Shown here piece by piece: positions 1 through 7,535 of a DNA stretch of 17,361 nt (position 1 is the first letter of the stretch; each line of letters opens with the position of its first letter). The DNA is from Oceanospirillaceae bacterium (GTDB lineage Bacteria; Pseudomonadota; Gammaproteobacteria; Pseudomonadales; Balneatricaceae), in the NCBI GenBank assembly GCA_023954795.1, contig JAGSHA010000025.1, positions 1 to 17,361 of the forward strand, read 5' to 3'. The notes beneath the pieces were generated by a model, which saw nothing but the letters and a program-made list of their open reading frames with translations, searched no databases and was not told where the DNA came from. A program made the position numbers and the translations under genes.

Positions 1-289
1 AGCAGATACCCACCATCGGACTACCCACCGTGTCGACATCCACAATCAGCTGCTTCAGCTTCATCATCCAGTCACGGTTTTCGTCCACATTGAACTTGGA
101 ACCCGTGATGATCCAGCCGTCACACTGCGCCACACTTTGTGGGAATACACCGTCGCGCACATCAAACAGCTCGTATTCAAACTGATGCTGCGCTTTATCA
201 AACAGCTGCACAAACATATCGGCGTAAGAACCGTACTGGTTGATTAACTCATCCGGTGTAATACCGGTGGCGAGGATACCTATCTTCAT
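1..289 (-). CDS. Class I glutamine amidotransferase, N-terminal part (runs off the left edge)
   Basis: The reverse strand from 289 reads 96 codons without a stop and leaves the window. The protein begins MKIGILATGITPDEL, continues with a WIITGS segment, and ends in VGIC at residue 96. This Cys is at the place of the catalytic nucleophile of class I (GATase1) domains, which normally continues as GHQ or a variant. A GGAAA ribosome site lies just upstream. The gene is the last visible member of the binding protein/ATPase/permease series and probably its 3' partner. By context it may hydrolyse gamma-glutamyl intermediates, as PuuD does or as SpuA is proposed to do. However, the start and the early position of the Cys look more like the GMP-synthase-like amidotransferase group, so the substrate is open. 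The His-Glu part of the triad is outside the window. Confidence 0.8.
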   Translation of the reverse strand, partial: MKIGILATGITPDELINQYGSYADMFVQLFDKAQHQFEYELFDVRDGVFPQSVAQCDGWIITGSKFNVDENRDWMMKLKQLIVDVDTVGSPMVGIC

Positions 290-324
290 GACTATTTCCT
301 GCAAAACAAAATTAGAGCATTTGC

Positions 325-354
325 GGCCATACACCCGTGCAGAAGCGTACGGCC
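325..354 (-). other. Intergenic stem-loop between permease and amidotransferase genes
   Basis: GGCCATAC (325-332) and GTACGGCC (347-354) pair over eight positions with one wobble, around a 14-base loop. On the minus-strand transcript it lies between the permease stop and the amidotransferase start. No U-tract follows, so it is more likely an RNA-processing or stability hairpin than a terminator. Confidence 0.35.
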
Positions 355-367
355 ACAAACAGAGTGG

Positions 368-1183
368 TTATTCCGGTTTGGCCAGCAATCGGGCCTGACG
401 GCGCATCTGATACATCGCGGCGATAACACCAATCGCCACAATCGCGATCATAATCGTGGCCAGTGCGTTCACCTCTGGGGTGACACCCAGACGGACTTTG
501 GAGAAGATCACCATCGGCAAGGTGCTGTTACCCGGACCGGAGACAAAGCTGGCTATAACCAGATCATCCAGCGACAAGGTAAAGGACAGCAGCCAACCGG
601 AGATAATCGCCGGTGCGATCAGCGGCAGCGTCACCAAAAAGAACAGTGAGCCTGGCTTCGCACCCAGATCCATCGCCGCTTCTTCCAGTGTTTCATCCAT
701 CGACGCTAAACGAGCCTGCACAATGACCGCCACATACGCCATACAGAACGTAGTGTGGGCGATGATGATGGTGCTGGTGCCGCGACCCGACGGCCACCCG
801 AAGAGGCCCTCCATTGCCACAAACAACAGCAACAGAGACAGACCGGTAATCACTTCAGGCATCACCAGCGGTGCGGTAATCCAGCCCGACAAGATCATTT
901 TGCCACGAAACGGTCCGTAACGACTCAGGACAAAACCGGCCATCGTACCCAGCACCACGGCCAGCGAGGCACTGATAAAGGCGATCTTCAGACTGAGCAG
1001 TGCGGCATTGATGATCTGCTCATTCTGGAACAGCTCACCGTACCACTTTAATGACCAGCCACCCCAAACCGTCACCAGTTTAGACTTGTTAAAGCTGTAG
1101 ATAATCAGCGCAATAATAGGCGCGTATAGGAACAGGAAACCACCTGCTGCTGCGAAATTCAGGAATAATGATCTGCGTTTCAT
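368..1183 (-). CDS. potI: Polyamine ABC transporter permease, PotI/SpuH type
   Basis: Inner-membrane permease of a spermidine/putrescine ABC importer, 271 residues, the usual PotI/PotC length. It starts with a short basic stretch and a hydrophobic segment (about residues 8-30) and has about six membrane helices. The cytoplasmic EAA loop that docks on the ATPase is visible near residues 165-190: EEAAMDLGAKPGSLFFLVTL, then PLIAPAI. The helix after it carries SLDDLVIASFVSGPG, typical of the PotC/PotI subfamily. Its ATG overlaps the TGA of the upstream permease gene (TGATG), so the two are translationally coupled and probably made in equal amounts. Function follows from family and operon context; whether putrescine or spermidine is preferred cannot be read from the sequence. 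Confidence 0.93.
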   Translation of the reverse strand: MKRRSLFLNFAAAGGFLFLYAPIIALIIYSFNKSKLVTVWGGWSLKWYGELFQNEQIINAALLSLKIAFISASLAVVLGTMAGFVLSRYGPFRGKMILSGWITAPLVMPEVITGLSLLLLFVAMEGLFGWPSGRGTSTIIIAHTTFCMAYVAVIVQARLASMDETLEEAAMDLGAKPGSLFFLVTLPLIAPAIISGWLLSFTLSLDDLVIASFVSGPGNSTLPMVIFSKVRLGVTPEVNALATIMIAIVAIGVIAAMYQMRRQARLLAKPE

Positions 1184-2142
1184 CAGATGGCCTCCTCGCG
1201 TTTACCCTGACCGTTACGTATCAACATAATTGGCAGTACCAGCACCACCAGCATGACAATCGCCACTGCCGAGGCCATCGGCCAATCACGGTTGAGGAAG
1301 AACTCATCCCACAACACACGACCAATCATCAAGGTATCGGAGCCACCCAACAGGGCCGGAATCACGAACTCACCCACGGCCGGGATAAACACCAGCATAC
1401 AACCCGCAACAATACCCGGAATCACCTGCGGCAACGTGATCAGGAAGAAGCCTTTCACCGGCGGACAGCCCAGATCTTCAGCGGCTTCCAGCAGGGTGAC
1501 ATCCATCTTTTCCAGCGCGCTGTAAAGCGGCAACACCATAAATGGCAGGTAGGTATAAACAATACCGATATACACCGCGAAGTCGGTTTGCAGCATCACC
1601 AGCGGCTGATCGATCAAACCGGTTGAAAGCAGAAACTCGTTCACGATCCCGTTCTTCTTCAGGAAACCCATCCAGGCGTAAACACGCAGCAGGAAGGAGG
1701 TCCAGAACGGCAGGATCACCAGCGCCAACAACAAACCACGCGTAGAGCCCTCGGAACGGGCGATCAGGTAAGCGATTGGGAACGCCACGATCAGTGCAAA
1801 GAAGGTAGATACACCGGCGATCTTGATCGAACTGAGATACGCATCCAGATAAAACGCATCTTCAATCAGATACAGATAGTTGCCGAGATTCAGTTTGAAG
1901 GCGACATAGGCCTCCTCCAGGTCCCATTCCAGCAGCGAGGTATAGGGTGGTACCGCTATCGCTGTTTCAGACAGGGAGATTTTGAACACGACAAGAAACG
2001 GGATAAAGAAGAATATCGCCAGCCACAGTCCCGGCACAGCCACCACGGCCGCTTTACCCCAATTAACGCTTCGGAATAAGTTATATCGCTTCATCAACGC
2101 CGAAGAGCCGTCGACCCAAGCGGATCCGGTTGAGATACTCAT
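1183..2142 (-). CDS. potH: Polyamine ABC transporter permease, PotH/SpuG type
   Basis: First of two permease subunits, 319 residues, close to the length of E. coli PotH. An N-terminal cytoplasmic tail of about 30 residues precedes the first helix (AAVVAVPGLWLAIFFFIPF). A long periplasmic stretch (about residues 60-105) is typical of PotB/PotH. The EAA loop reads EAAEDLGCPPVKGFFLITLP, followed by QVIPGIV. The helix after it has the PAVGEFVIPALLGG signature of this group. The start overlaps the end of the ATPase gene by four bases (ATGA), and its own TGA overlaps the next ATG, so ATPase and both permeases are read as a coupled unit. It pairs with the PotI-type permease to form the membrane channel. 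Confidence 0.93.
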   Translation of the reverse strand: MSISTGSAWVDGSSALMKRYNLFRSVNWGKAAVVAVPGLWLAIFFFIPFLVVFKISLSETAIAVPPYTSLLEWDLEEAYVAFKLNLGNYLYLIEDAFYLDAYLSSIKIAGVSTFFALIVAFPIAYLIARSEGSTRGLLLALVILPFWTSFLLRVYAWMGFLKKNGIVNEFLLSTGLIDQPLVMLQTDFAVYIGIVYTYLPFMVLPLYSALEKMDVTLLEAAEDLGCPPVKGFFLITLPQVIPGIVAGCMLVFIPAVGEFVIPALLGGSDTLMIGRVLWDEFFLNRDWPMASAVAIVMLVVLVLPIMLIRNGQGKREEAI

Positions 2143-3308
2143 ACGGTCAGTACCACGCTGCTATCTTCGTCCCAGAACAGGAACACTTTGTCATTCCAGG
2201 TAAAGCGCTCGCCCATATCACGGGTAAAGTTGGGTTGCGTAACACGCACTTCCTTTCCGCTTGGGAGACGTACTTTAAAGACCGACAAACTACCCATGTA
2301 AGCGATCTCTTCAATCTCACCCTGTAAGCAGTTTTCAGATTGATTAGGGCGGGTGTGACTGATGGTAATTTTCTCGGGACGAATCGCCACATGCACCACT
2401 TGATCCGGCGCACAGCTGATACCGTGATTCACGTACAAGGTCGCACCGGCTTCCGGTGAGCTGATCCGCACGCTATCCGGCTCATCCTGCGTCACCTGCC
2501 CTTCAAACAGGTTTACCGAACCAACAAACTCCGCCACAAAGCGGCTGTTAGGATATTCGTAAACATCATGTGGCTCATCGGTCTGGACGATCACACCGTT
2601 GTTCATCACCCCGATACGGCTCGCCAGCGTCATCGCCTCTTCCTGATCGTGGGTCACGACCACAAAGGTCACACCCAGCTCTTCCTGAATGTTGATTAAC
2701 TCAAACTGGGTCTCTTCGCGCAGCTTCTTATCCAGCGCGCCCAAGGGTTCATCCAGCAACAACAACTTCGGACGTTTGATCAGGGAACGGGCCAGTGCCA
2801 CACGCTGACGCTGACCACCGGACAGCTGGTTTGGCTTGCGCTTACCCAAATGACCCAGCTGCACCATATCCAGCATCTCGGCGACACGTTTTTTGACTTC
2901 GCTGCGGCCCACACCTTCGCGCTTCAGGCCAAAAGCAACGTTGTCAGCCACGGTCAGATGAGGGAACAACGCATAGGACTGGAACATCATATTAACCGGA
3001 CGTTTCCACGGCTGAATGCCTGACATATCAACGCCATCAATCAGGATACGGCCACTGGTTGGCGATTCGAAACCGGCCAGCATACGCAGCAGCGTACTTT
3101 TACCGGAACCTGATCCACCCAAGAGACAGAACAGTTCGTTTTTATAGATATTCAGAGAGACATTATCGACAGCAGTAAACTCACCAAACATCTTGGTGAC
3201 GTTCTCTATTTTCAGGAAGGGCTCAGCGCCATCCTGCTTCCACAGCGGTACCTCTTTTGTGGCGGCCGCGGTGGAGCTCTGCATATCGATTACCTGAGAG
3301 GAAGTCAT
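2139..3308 (-). CDS. potG: Polyamine ABC transporter ATPase, PotG/SpuF type
   Basis: ATP-binding subunit that powers polyamine import. The start at 3308 (MTSSQVIDMQ) is preferred because a GAGGG ribosome site stands just before it; an upstream in-frame ATG at 3407 lacks one. This gives 389 residues. Motifs in order: Walker A GGSGSGKST (64-72), Q-loop Gln110, signature LSGGQ (162-166), Walker B LLLLDE (182-187) and the switch His220 in VVVTHD. The C-terminal third is the TOBE-type regulatory domain of the PotA/PotG/MalK class. The gene follows the binding-protein gene after a 213-bp gap with two hairpins and overlaps the next permease gene by four bases. Overall identity as a PotG homologue is clear. 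Confidence 0.94.
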   Translation of the reverse strand: MTSSQVIDMQSSTAAATKEVPLWKQDGAEPFLKIENVTKMFGEFTAVDNVSLNIYKNELFCLLGGSGSGKSTLLRMLAGFESPTSGRILIDGVDMSGIQPWKRPVNMMFQSYALFPHLTVADNVAFGLKREGVGRSEVKKRVAEMLDMVQLGHLGKRKPNQLSGGQRQRVALARSLIKRPKLLLLDEPLGALDKKLREETQFELINIQEELGVTFVVVTHDQEEAMTLASRIGVMNNGVIVQTDEPHDVYEYPNSRFVAEFVGSVNLFEGQVTQDEPDSVRISSPEAGATLYVNHGISCAPDQVVHVAIRPEKITISHTRPNQSENCLQGEIEEIAYMGSLSVFKVRLPSGKEVRVTQPNFTRDMGERFTWNDKVFLFWDEDSSVVLTV

Positions 3309-3418
3309 AACAAACCCTCGTTTATTTATTCTTATTAGTAATTCTGAAAAAATCCGGTGGATCACTGTTCCTACGGTTTTTAGATCAGACCAAACCAGAA
3401 ATTCCAAAGGGGGAAGTT

Positions 3419-3458
3419 TCTAAATAAGCACACTATGAACAGAACGTGCTTATTTAGA
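3419..3458 (-). other. Perfect 13-bp stem-loop between potF and potG
   Basis: TCTAAATAAGCAC (3419-3431) is repeated inverted as GTGCTTATTTAGA (3446-3458) around a 14-base loop. It lies in the potF-potG gap, downstream of a second hairpin on the minus-strand transcript. It lacks a clean U-run. It may protect the potF mRNA end or dampen read-through into potGHI, which fits the usual excess of binding protein over membrane parts. Confidence 0.5.
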
Positions 3459-3486
3459 GACTTGCCGAATGCAGCGGTCGAGAAAC

Positions 3487-3511
3487 AGAAGGGGAACAAC
3501 GCTCCCCTTCT
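3487..3511 (-). terminator. Terminator or attenuator directly after potF
   Basis: AGAAGGGGA (3487-3495) pairs perfectly with TCCCCTTCT (3503-3511) around a 7-base loop, 11 bases beyond the potF stop on the minus strand. The transcript continues GTTTCTC, a weak U-rich tract. This is probably a partial terminator that lets some transcription pass to potG. Confidence 0.5.
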
Positions 3512-3521
3512 AGTATGGGCC

Positions 3522-4616
3522 TTAACGACCGGTTTTGATGTTTGTCCAGGCACGCGTCAGTTTGCGATCAAACTTCGCAGTGTGTGCATTCTGGGTAAAC
3601 AGATTCGCTTTCACTTCGTCTGATGGGTAGATACCCGGGTTGCCAATCACATCTTTATTCAGCAACGGCTCGGCCGCTTTATTCGCCACTGCGTAGTACA
3701 CGTAGTTCGCAATGCCAGCGCCGGTTTCAGCTTTCAGCACGTAGTTGATGAACTGATGCGCCGCGTCCGGATGCGGAGCGTCTGACGGGATCGCCATCAG
3801 ATCAAACCAGACCAGCGTGCCCTCTTTAGGAATGGCATAACCAATCTTGTGACCCTGACCGGCTTCTTCAGCACGGCTCTGAGCCTGCAGAACATCACCG
3901 TTGTAGCCCAGCGCGACACAGATTTCGCCATTTGCCAGATCAGAGATGTATTTGCCGGAGTGGAAGTACTTATAGTTCTGACGGGCCGCACTGATCAGCG
4001 CAGAGGCCTTTTTCAGATCGGCTTTCTTTTCAGAATTTGGATCAAGACCCAGATAGTTCAGCGCGATGGACATCACCTCTGCCGGTGAATCCAGCAAGCC
4101 GATACCACAATCCGCAAGTTTGGCCGCAACTTCCGGCTTGAACAGCAGGTCCAGCGTATCAACTGGCATATCACCCAGGCGGGCTTTCACCATCGCTTCG
4201 TTGTAACCCAGACCAATCGTGCCCCATGCGTACGGAACGTTATGCTTGTTGTCAGCATCATGACGCGCGATTTTTTCGATCAGCACGCTGTCCAGATTGC
4301 TGTAGTTGCTCAGTTTAGAACGGTCGATCTCAGCATAGATACCTGCCTTAACCTGACGTTCCAAAAATGAACCGGTTGGCACCACCACATCGTAGCCGCT
4401 GCCGCCGGACATGAGTTTTGCTTCCAGAACTTCATTTGAATCGTAAACGTCGTAATTCACCTTGATGCCGGTTTCAGCTTCAAACTGCTTAACCGCAGCA
4501 GGATCAATGTAATCAGACCAGTTGTAGACGTTCAGAACCTGCTGTTCAGCAACAGCAGTGGTAGACAGAGCGGCGGTAAGAAGTGCGGCGGTCAAACCAA
4601 TTTTCTTGAGGTGCAT
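3522..4616 (-). CDS. potF: Periplasmic polyamine-binding protein, PotF/SpuD type
   Basis: Solute-binding protein that captures putrescine or spermidine in the periplasm and delivers it to the PotH/PotI channel. The start at 4616 (MHLKKIGL) has GGAG upstream and opens a clean signal peptide: basic start, hydrophobic core, cleavage expected after TTAVA before EQQ. An earlier in-frame ATG at 4670 would bury the signal and is rejected. The protein has 364 residues, as usual for PotF. Ligand-pocket landmarks of the family are visible: NVYNWSDYIDP near the mature N-terminus, GTIGLGYN, CVALGYNGDVLQ, and WFDLMAIPSDAPH near the C-terminus. Trp/Asp/Tyr residues in these segments hold the amino groups in known PotF structures. 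It precedes the ATPase and permease genes but is separated by two stem-loops, so it is probably expressed at a higher level. Confidence 0.94.
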   Translation of the reverse strand: MHLKKIGLTAALLTAALSTTAVAEQQVLNVYNWSDYIDPAAVKQFEAETGIKVNYDVYDSNEVLEAKLMSGGSGYDVVVPTGSFLERQVKAGIYAEIDRSKLSNYSNLDSVLIEKIARHDADNKHNVPYAWGTIGLGYNEAMVKARLGDMPVDTLDLLFKPEVAAKLADCGIGLLDSPAEVMSIALNYLGLDPNSEKKADLKKASALISAARQNYKYFHSGKYISDLANGEICVALGYNGDVLQAQSRAEEAGQGHKIGYAIPKEGTLVWFDLMAIPSDAPHPDAAHQFINYVLKAETGAGIANYVYYAVANKAAEPLLNKDVIGNPGIYPSDEVKANLFTQNAHTAKFDRKLTRAWTNIKTGR

Positions 4617-5026
4617 AAAGATTCTCCATTTTAGGCACAGCATTTCGCTGCTTCGTCTGGTCACCCTCACAACCCGTAGGTTTCGTTTGGCGTCATCAGA
4701 CGTTTATCTTTTGTTTTTATTATCACGGTCATCAGAGACGATAGGGGTCTGCTCTATCAACCGCGTTCAAGCCTAGCCAGAGACAGTCGCTTTAAGGCGC
4801 TTATCTCGTCACGCGTAACACGCTAATTTGAATGTACGCTACCCACTTGGATGATCTATATACCCCCCAGTGGGTATTTTAAAAATCTTTTACAAATCAT
4901 GCAGTTAAGCATTAAACAAAGGTATAAGCCGCGACCAGACCAGTCCTTTCAGCAACACTTTCTCGCGCTTTACAGAGCGGTATACCTTTGATTTTCACCA
5001 TCCATGAAAACCGTGCAGAAAGGCAT
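4617..5026. other. Leader and promoter region of potF, no gene
   Basis: Between the potF start and the upstream terminator there is no convincing coding frame. It contains an 8-bp inverted repeat TACCCACT (4840-4847)/AGTGGGTA (4869-4876) with a 21-base spacer that includes a TATATA stretch, and a 9-bp direct repeat GTCATCAGA at 4692-4700 and 4728-4736. Either could be a regulator site for the transporter genes. No pair of -35/-10 boxes stands out on the minus strand. The TGTGATCACA sites seen elsewhere in the island are absent here. Confidence 0.4.
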
Positions 5027-5069
5027 AAAAAAACCCCTGTGAATCAGCCTTACGGCGATCCACAGGGGT
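5027..5069 (-). terminator. Rho-independent terminator of the glutamine synthetase gene
   Basis: On the minus strand ACCCCTGTG, a 19-base loop and CACAGGGGT form a perfect 9-bp stem followed by a run of seven Ts (plus-strand As 5027-5033). It starts six bases after the synthetase stop, so this gene is a separate transcript from potFGHI. Confidence 0.9.
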
Positions 5070-5075
5070 CTGGTC

Positions 5076-6413
5076 TTACAAGAATCCGAGATAGGATTCG
5101 TATTCTATATCGGAGATCTGCGCATGCAGTTTTCGCAGCTCCTGACGTTTAGCGGCGGTAAACACCCGCACAAATTCATCCCCCAGATACTCTCTCAACA
5201 CTTCACTGCGGTTGAAGATATCGGTCGCCTCATCCCACTTGTTCGGCAAGATCAGATCCTGATTCGCCTCGGTGTAGGCATCACCCTGAATCGGGGATGG
5301 CGGCATCAGCTTGTTCTCAATACCGTACAACGCACCGGCCAGAATCGTCGCCAACACCAGATACGGGTTCGCATCCGCACCCGCAACACGATGCTCGATA
5401 CGGCGGGCAATCGGTGGGCTTTCCGGAATACGGATCGCCACGGTACGGTTCTCATACCCCCAGCTGGCACAGGTTGGAGCATGTGCACCGACCATAAAGC
5501 GGCGATAGGAGTTCATATGCGGCGCAAATGCCAGCATGCTGTCGGCCATGGTGTGCATCAGACCGGCCACCGCGTGCTTCAGTACATCGGTACCTTCATC
5601 CCCACCGTTGTCGAAGACGTTTTCACCGGATTCATTCAGCAAGCTGAAGTGCACGTGGAAACCATTGCCGCTCTTATTGGCATACGGTTTTGCCATAAAG
5701 GTCGCGGCATAACCGTGTTTGCGTGCAATGCCTCGCACCAGACGCTTAAACATAATCGCCTGATCACCAGCCTGCATCGGATTCGGTACATGGTTGAGAT
5801 TGATCTCAAACTGTCCCGGGCCCAGCTCGGAAATAATTGTATCCGCTGGCACACCCTGCATTTCGCAGACAGAACGCACTTCGGCAAAGAAAGAAGAGAG
5901 ACCATCCATCTCATCGATCGAGTAACAATCAGTCTCAGCCAAACGACGGCCATGACCTTCCACCAGAATCGGTGGCTGCGGACGCTGCGTCTCTTCAGAC
6001 TTGCCATCCATCAGGTAGAACTCAAGTTCAGTCGCCACCACCGGGGTCAGCCCCAGTGCTTTAAAGCGATCGACCACTGAATTCAGTGCCTGACGTGGGT
6101 CTGCGCTGAACGGTGTGCCGTCCGGGTTAAACATCGTTGCCAGAATCTGATCACGCGGTGACTCAGCCCAAGGCACGGGTACCGGTTTGTCATGCACAGG
6201 CATGCACACACCATCACTGTCGCCGGTTTCAAATACCAGACCGTTGTCCAGTACATCATCACCCCAGAAGTCGAAACCGATAACGGAGCGCGGCAGTTTA
6301 ACGCCCTCTTCCATTACCTTACTGATTGCGTTTGCAGGCATACGCTTGCCTCGCAGATTACCGTTGAGGTCGGTAATAAACAGGTCAAATTCTTTATCGT
6401 TATTAGAAGACAT
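5076..6413 (-). CDS. puuA: Gamma-glutamylpolyamine synthetase (glutamine synthetase family, PuuA/SpuI type)
   Basis: ATP-dependent ligase of the glutamine synthetase fold that probably joins glutamate to putrescine or another polyamine, the first step of the gamma-glutamylated breakdown route. The start at 6413 (MSSNNDKEFD) is chosen for the GAGAGAG stretch upstream; an in-frame ATG at 6485 would overlap the operators. The protein has 445 residues. Family motifs: metal-binding ELEFYL (129-134), PGQFEINLNH (199-208), nucleotide-site GNGFHVHFSL (249-258), and RIPESPPIARRIEHR (328-342), where true GlnA has a different context. The C-terminus EYESYLGFL lacks the adenylylation-site region of GlnA. 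Neighbouring polyamine transport and transaminase genes support the polyamine role; the exact amine is not decided. Two palindromic operators lie upstream, so control by the divergent GntR protein is likely. Confidence 0.88.
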   Translation of the reverse strand: MSSNNDKEFDLFITDLNGNLRGKRMPANAISKVMEEGVKLPRSVIGFDFWGDDVLDNGLVFETGDSDGVCMPVHDKPVPVPWAESPRDQILATMFNPDGTPFSADPRQALNSVVDRFKALGLTPVVATELEFYLMDGKSEETQRPQPPILVEGHGRRLAETDCYSIDEMDGLSSFFAEVRSVCEMQGVPADTIISELGPGQFEINLNHVPNPMQAGDQAIMFKRLVRGIARKHGYAATFMAKPYANKSGNGFHVHFSLLNESGENVFDNGGDEGTDVLKHAVAGLMHTMADSMLAFAPHMNSYRRFMVGAHAPTCASWGYENRTVAIRIPESPPIARRIEHRVAGADANPYLVLATILAGALYGIENKLMPPSPIQGDAYTEANQDLILPNKWDEATDIFNRSEVLREYLGDEFVRVFTAAKRQELRKLHAQISDIEYESYLGFL

Positions 6414-6517
6414 ATATAAGATTCTCTCTCGAAATCTTGTCGCACTTATTCGGTGCAGTGCTACATGTGCCACCGTGTTTTGCACGCTCTCTTTTGAGCA
6501 TAGAGCAAAACCAAAAA

Positions 6518-6527
6518 TGTGATCACA
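6518..6527. promoter_or_regulatory. Palindromic operator 1 (TGTGATCACA), synthetase/regulator divergent region
   Basis: A perfect 10-bp palindrome, the first of two identical copies. Its centre is 23 bp, about two helical turns, from the second. Copies also occur before the aminotransferase gene. It is inferred to bind the adjacent GntR/FCD protein, whose family uses short palindromes. Confidence 0.7.
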
Positions 6528-6540
6528 AACCTTAACCCAA

Positions 6541-6550
6541 TGTGATCACA
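6541..6550. promoter_or_regulatory. Palindromic operator 2 (TGTGATCACA), overlapping a possible puuA promoter
   Basis: Second identical palindrome, followed by AA on the right as in copy 1. On the minus strand TTGACC (6563-6568) with a 17-bp spacer would put the -10 region at 6540-6545, inside this operator. The -10 match is weak (TCACAT), so the promoter is tentative; the operator itself is firm as a repeated palindrome. Confidence 0.65.
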
Positions 6551-6593
6551 AATCATCCTTATGGTCAAGATTTGCCTGAAAGACAAAAAACCA

Positions 6594-6622
6594 TTCACCC
6601 AGATTCGTGATCGCATTAGAAT
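6594..6622 (+). promoter_or_regulatory. Putative gntR promoter with embedded degenerate operator
   Basis: TTCACC (6594-6599), a 17-bp spacer and TAGAAT (6617-6622) give four and five matches to the sigma-70 boxes. A degenerate operator CGTGATCGCA (6606-6615) lies between the boxes and suggests autoregulation. The predicted start near 6629 leaves only about 26 bases of leader. Confidence 0.45.
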
Positions 6623-6654
6623 AGGAGATAAAAAAGAGCCAAGTCGAAATCGAA

Positions 6655-7371
6655 ATGGATAAAAAATCTCCGATAGAAATCACCTTAACTGAGCGTGACG
6701 ACGCTGTAACTATAACCCAGTGGGTATATCAGACCCTGCGCTACGCCGTGATGAATGGCCAGATTTTGCCCGGTCGCGCCCTCACGATTCGTGAGTTAGC
6801 CCGTATTCTGGACGTCAGCCCGATGCCGGTACGCGAAGCATTACGCCAGCTTGCAGCAGAAAATGCTTTGGAGATTCAGGGCAATCGCCGTGTCATGGTA
6901 CCGCGCATGACCGCGATGAAATTCAACGAGCTTTGCGAAGCACGTATCGCTATCGAATCTCATGCCGCAGCGCGGGCACTACCTTATATAGACGCAACAC
7001 GACTGGAACAACTCAGAAAGCTGGATCAATTGATTGACGTGGCCCAGGAGCAAGGCGACCTGGAACAGGTCAGCATTCTTAATCAGAATTTTCACCGGGC
7101 ACTGTATACAGCCAACCCCCACCAGGTCACGCTGCCGCTGATTGAAAGTTTGTGGTTACAGCTGGGTCCTTTTATGCGTTTGGCCACCAGCAAACTGGAA
7201 GAGCACTACCTGATCGACCGGCATAATGAAGCCATGAGCGCGATTGAAAAGCAGGATGCATTTGCCCTTCAACTGGCAATCACCGCCGATATTCGCGAGG
7301 GTATCGCCTTTGCTGGCACCCCCGAACTGCTGCACAGCTTCATCGAACAATCAACTCACGCCGTTAACTAG
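6655..7371 (+). CDS. GntR-family transcriptional regulator, FCD (FadR) subfamily
   Basis: DNA-binding regulator of 238 residues. The winged helix-turn-helix is in the N-terminal third: LRYAVMNGQILPG, then LTIRELARILDVSPMPVREA (43-62), the typical GntR recognition region, and GNRRVMVP in the wing. The C-terminal all-helical FCD domain (about 90-220) shows EARIAIESHAA, NQNFHRALY (His147) and DRHNEAMSAI (His190), two positions that usually bind a metal. A third metal His usually found further on is not evident; LAITADIREG stands there. It is divergent from the synthetase gene and upstream of the aminotransferase gene, and TGTGATCACA palindromes flank it on both sides. It is therefore the likely repressor of polyamine breakdown, perhaps sensing a carboxylate intermediate. 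The only possible ATG lacks a strong ribosome site. Confidence 0.88.
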   Translation: MDKKSPIEITLTERDDAVTITQWVYQTLRYAVMNGQILPGRALTIRELARILDVSPMPVREALRQLAAENALEIQGNRRVMVPRMTAMKFNELCEARIAIESHAAARALPYIDATRLEQLRKLDQLIDVAQEQGDLEQVSILNQNFHRALYTANPHQVTLPLIESLWLQLGPFMRLATSKLEEHYLIDRHNEAMSAIEKQDAFALQLAITADIREGIAFAGTPELLHSFIEQSTHAVN

Positions 7372-7381
7372 ATTTAACGGC
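7360..7381 (+). terminator. Hairpin at the end of the GntR gene, stop codon in its loop
   Basis: GCCGTTAA (7360-7367) and TTAACGGC (7374-7381) pair perfectly around a 6-base loop that holds the TAG stop. The following pyrimidine stretch (TCCCCCTTCTTTC) is only partly T. It is probably a weak terminator that separates the regulator from the aminotransferase gene. Confidence 0.5.
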
Positions 7382-7498
7382 TCCCCCTTCTTTCTGCACC
7401 TTTTTTCGCCCCCCCTCATTCCCAGAACCCATCCCGCTTCCAGACAAAATCAGACTGTTTTTTGCACAACCAGGCGCACAGTCATATCCGCTTTTTTG

Positions 7499-7527
7499 TT
7501 GACTTTGTAATTTTGTGATCACAAAAT
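7499..7527 (+). promoter_or_regulatory. Aminotransferase promoter with a 16-bp operator inside
   Basis: TTGACT (7499-7504), a 17-bp spacer and CAAAAT (7522-7527) form a plausible sigma-70 promoter. The perfect 16-bp palindrome TTTTGTGATCACAAAA (7511-7526) fills the space between the boxes and covers most of the -10 box. A bound repressor there would block RNA polymerase directly. Confidence 0.6.
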
Positions 7528-7535
7528 GAAATCAA

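Noticed and set aside
456..1051. Plus-strand open frames over the potI gene
   Set aside because: They are antisense shadows of a clear permease gene, with arginine/serine/glutamine-rich nonsense composition and no ribosome sites.
3309..3407. N-terminal extension of the potG product from ATG 3407
   Set aside because: The extension has no family counterpart and no ribosome site, while the ATG at 3308 has GAGGG at good spacing.
5124..6080. 318-codon plus-strand open frame opposite the glutamine synthetase gene
   Set aside because: Long only because of the codon use of the real gene; the translation shows no domain and is rich in His, Arg and Thr as expected of an antisense frame.
6440..6475. 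Sigma-54 promoter for the synthetase gene on the minus strand (TGGCAC near 6470)
   Set aside because: TGGCAC is present, but the expected TTGC element at the correct distance is missing; the GC is two bases too close.
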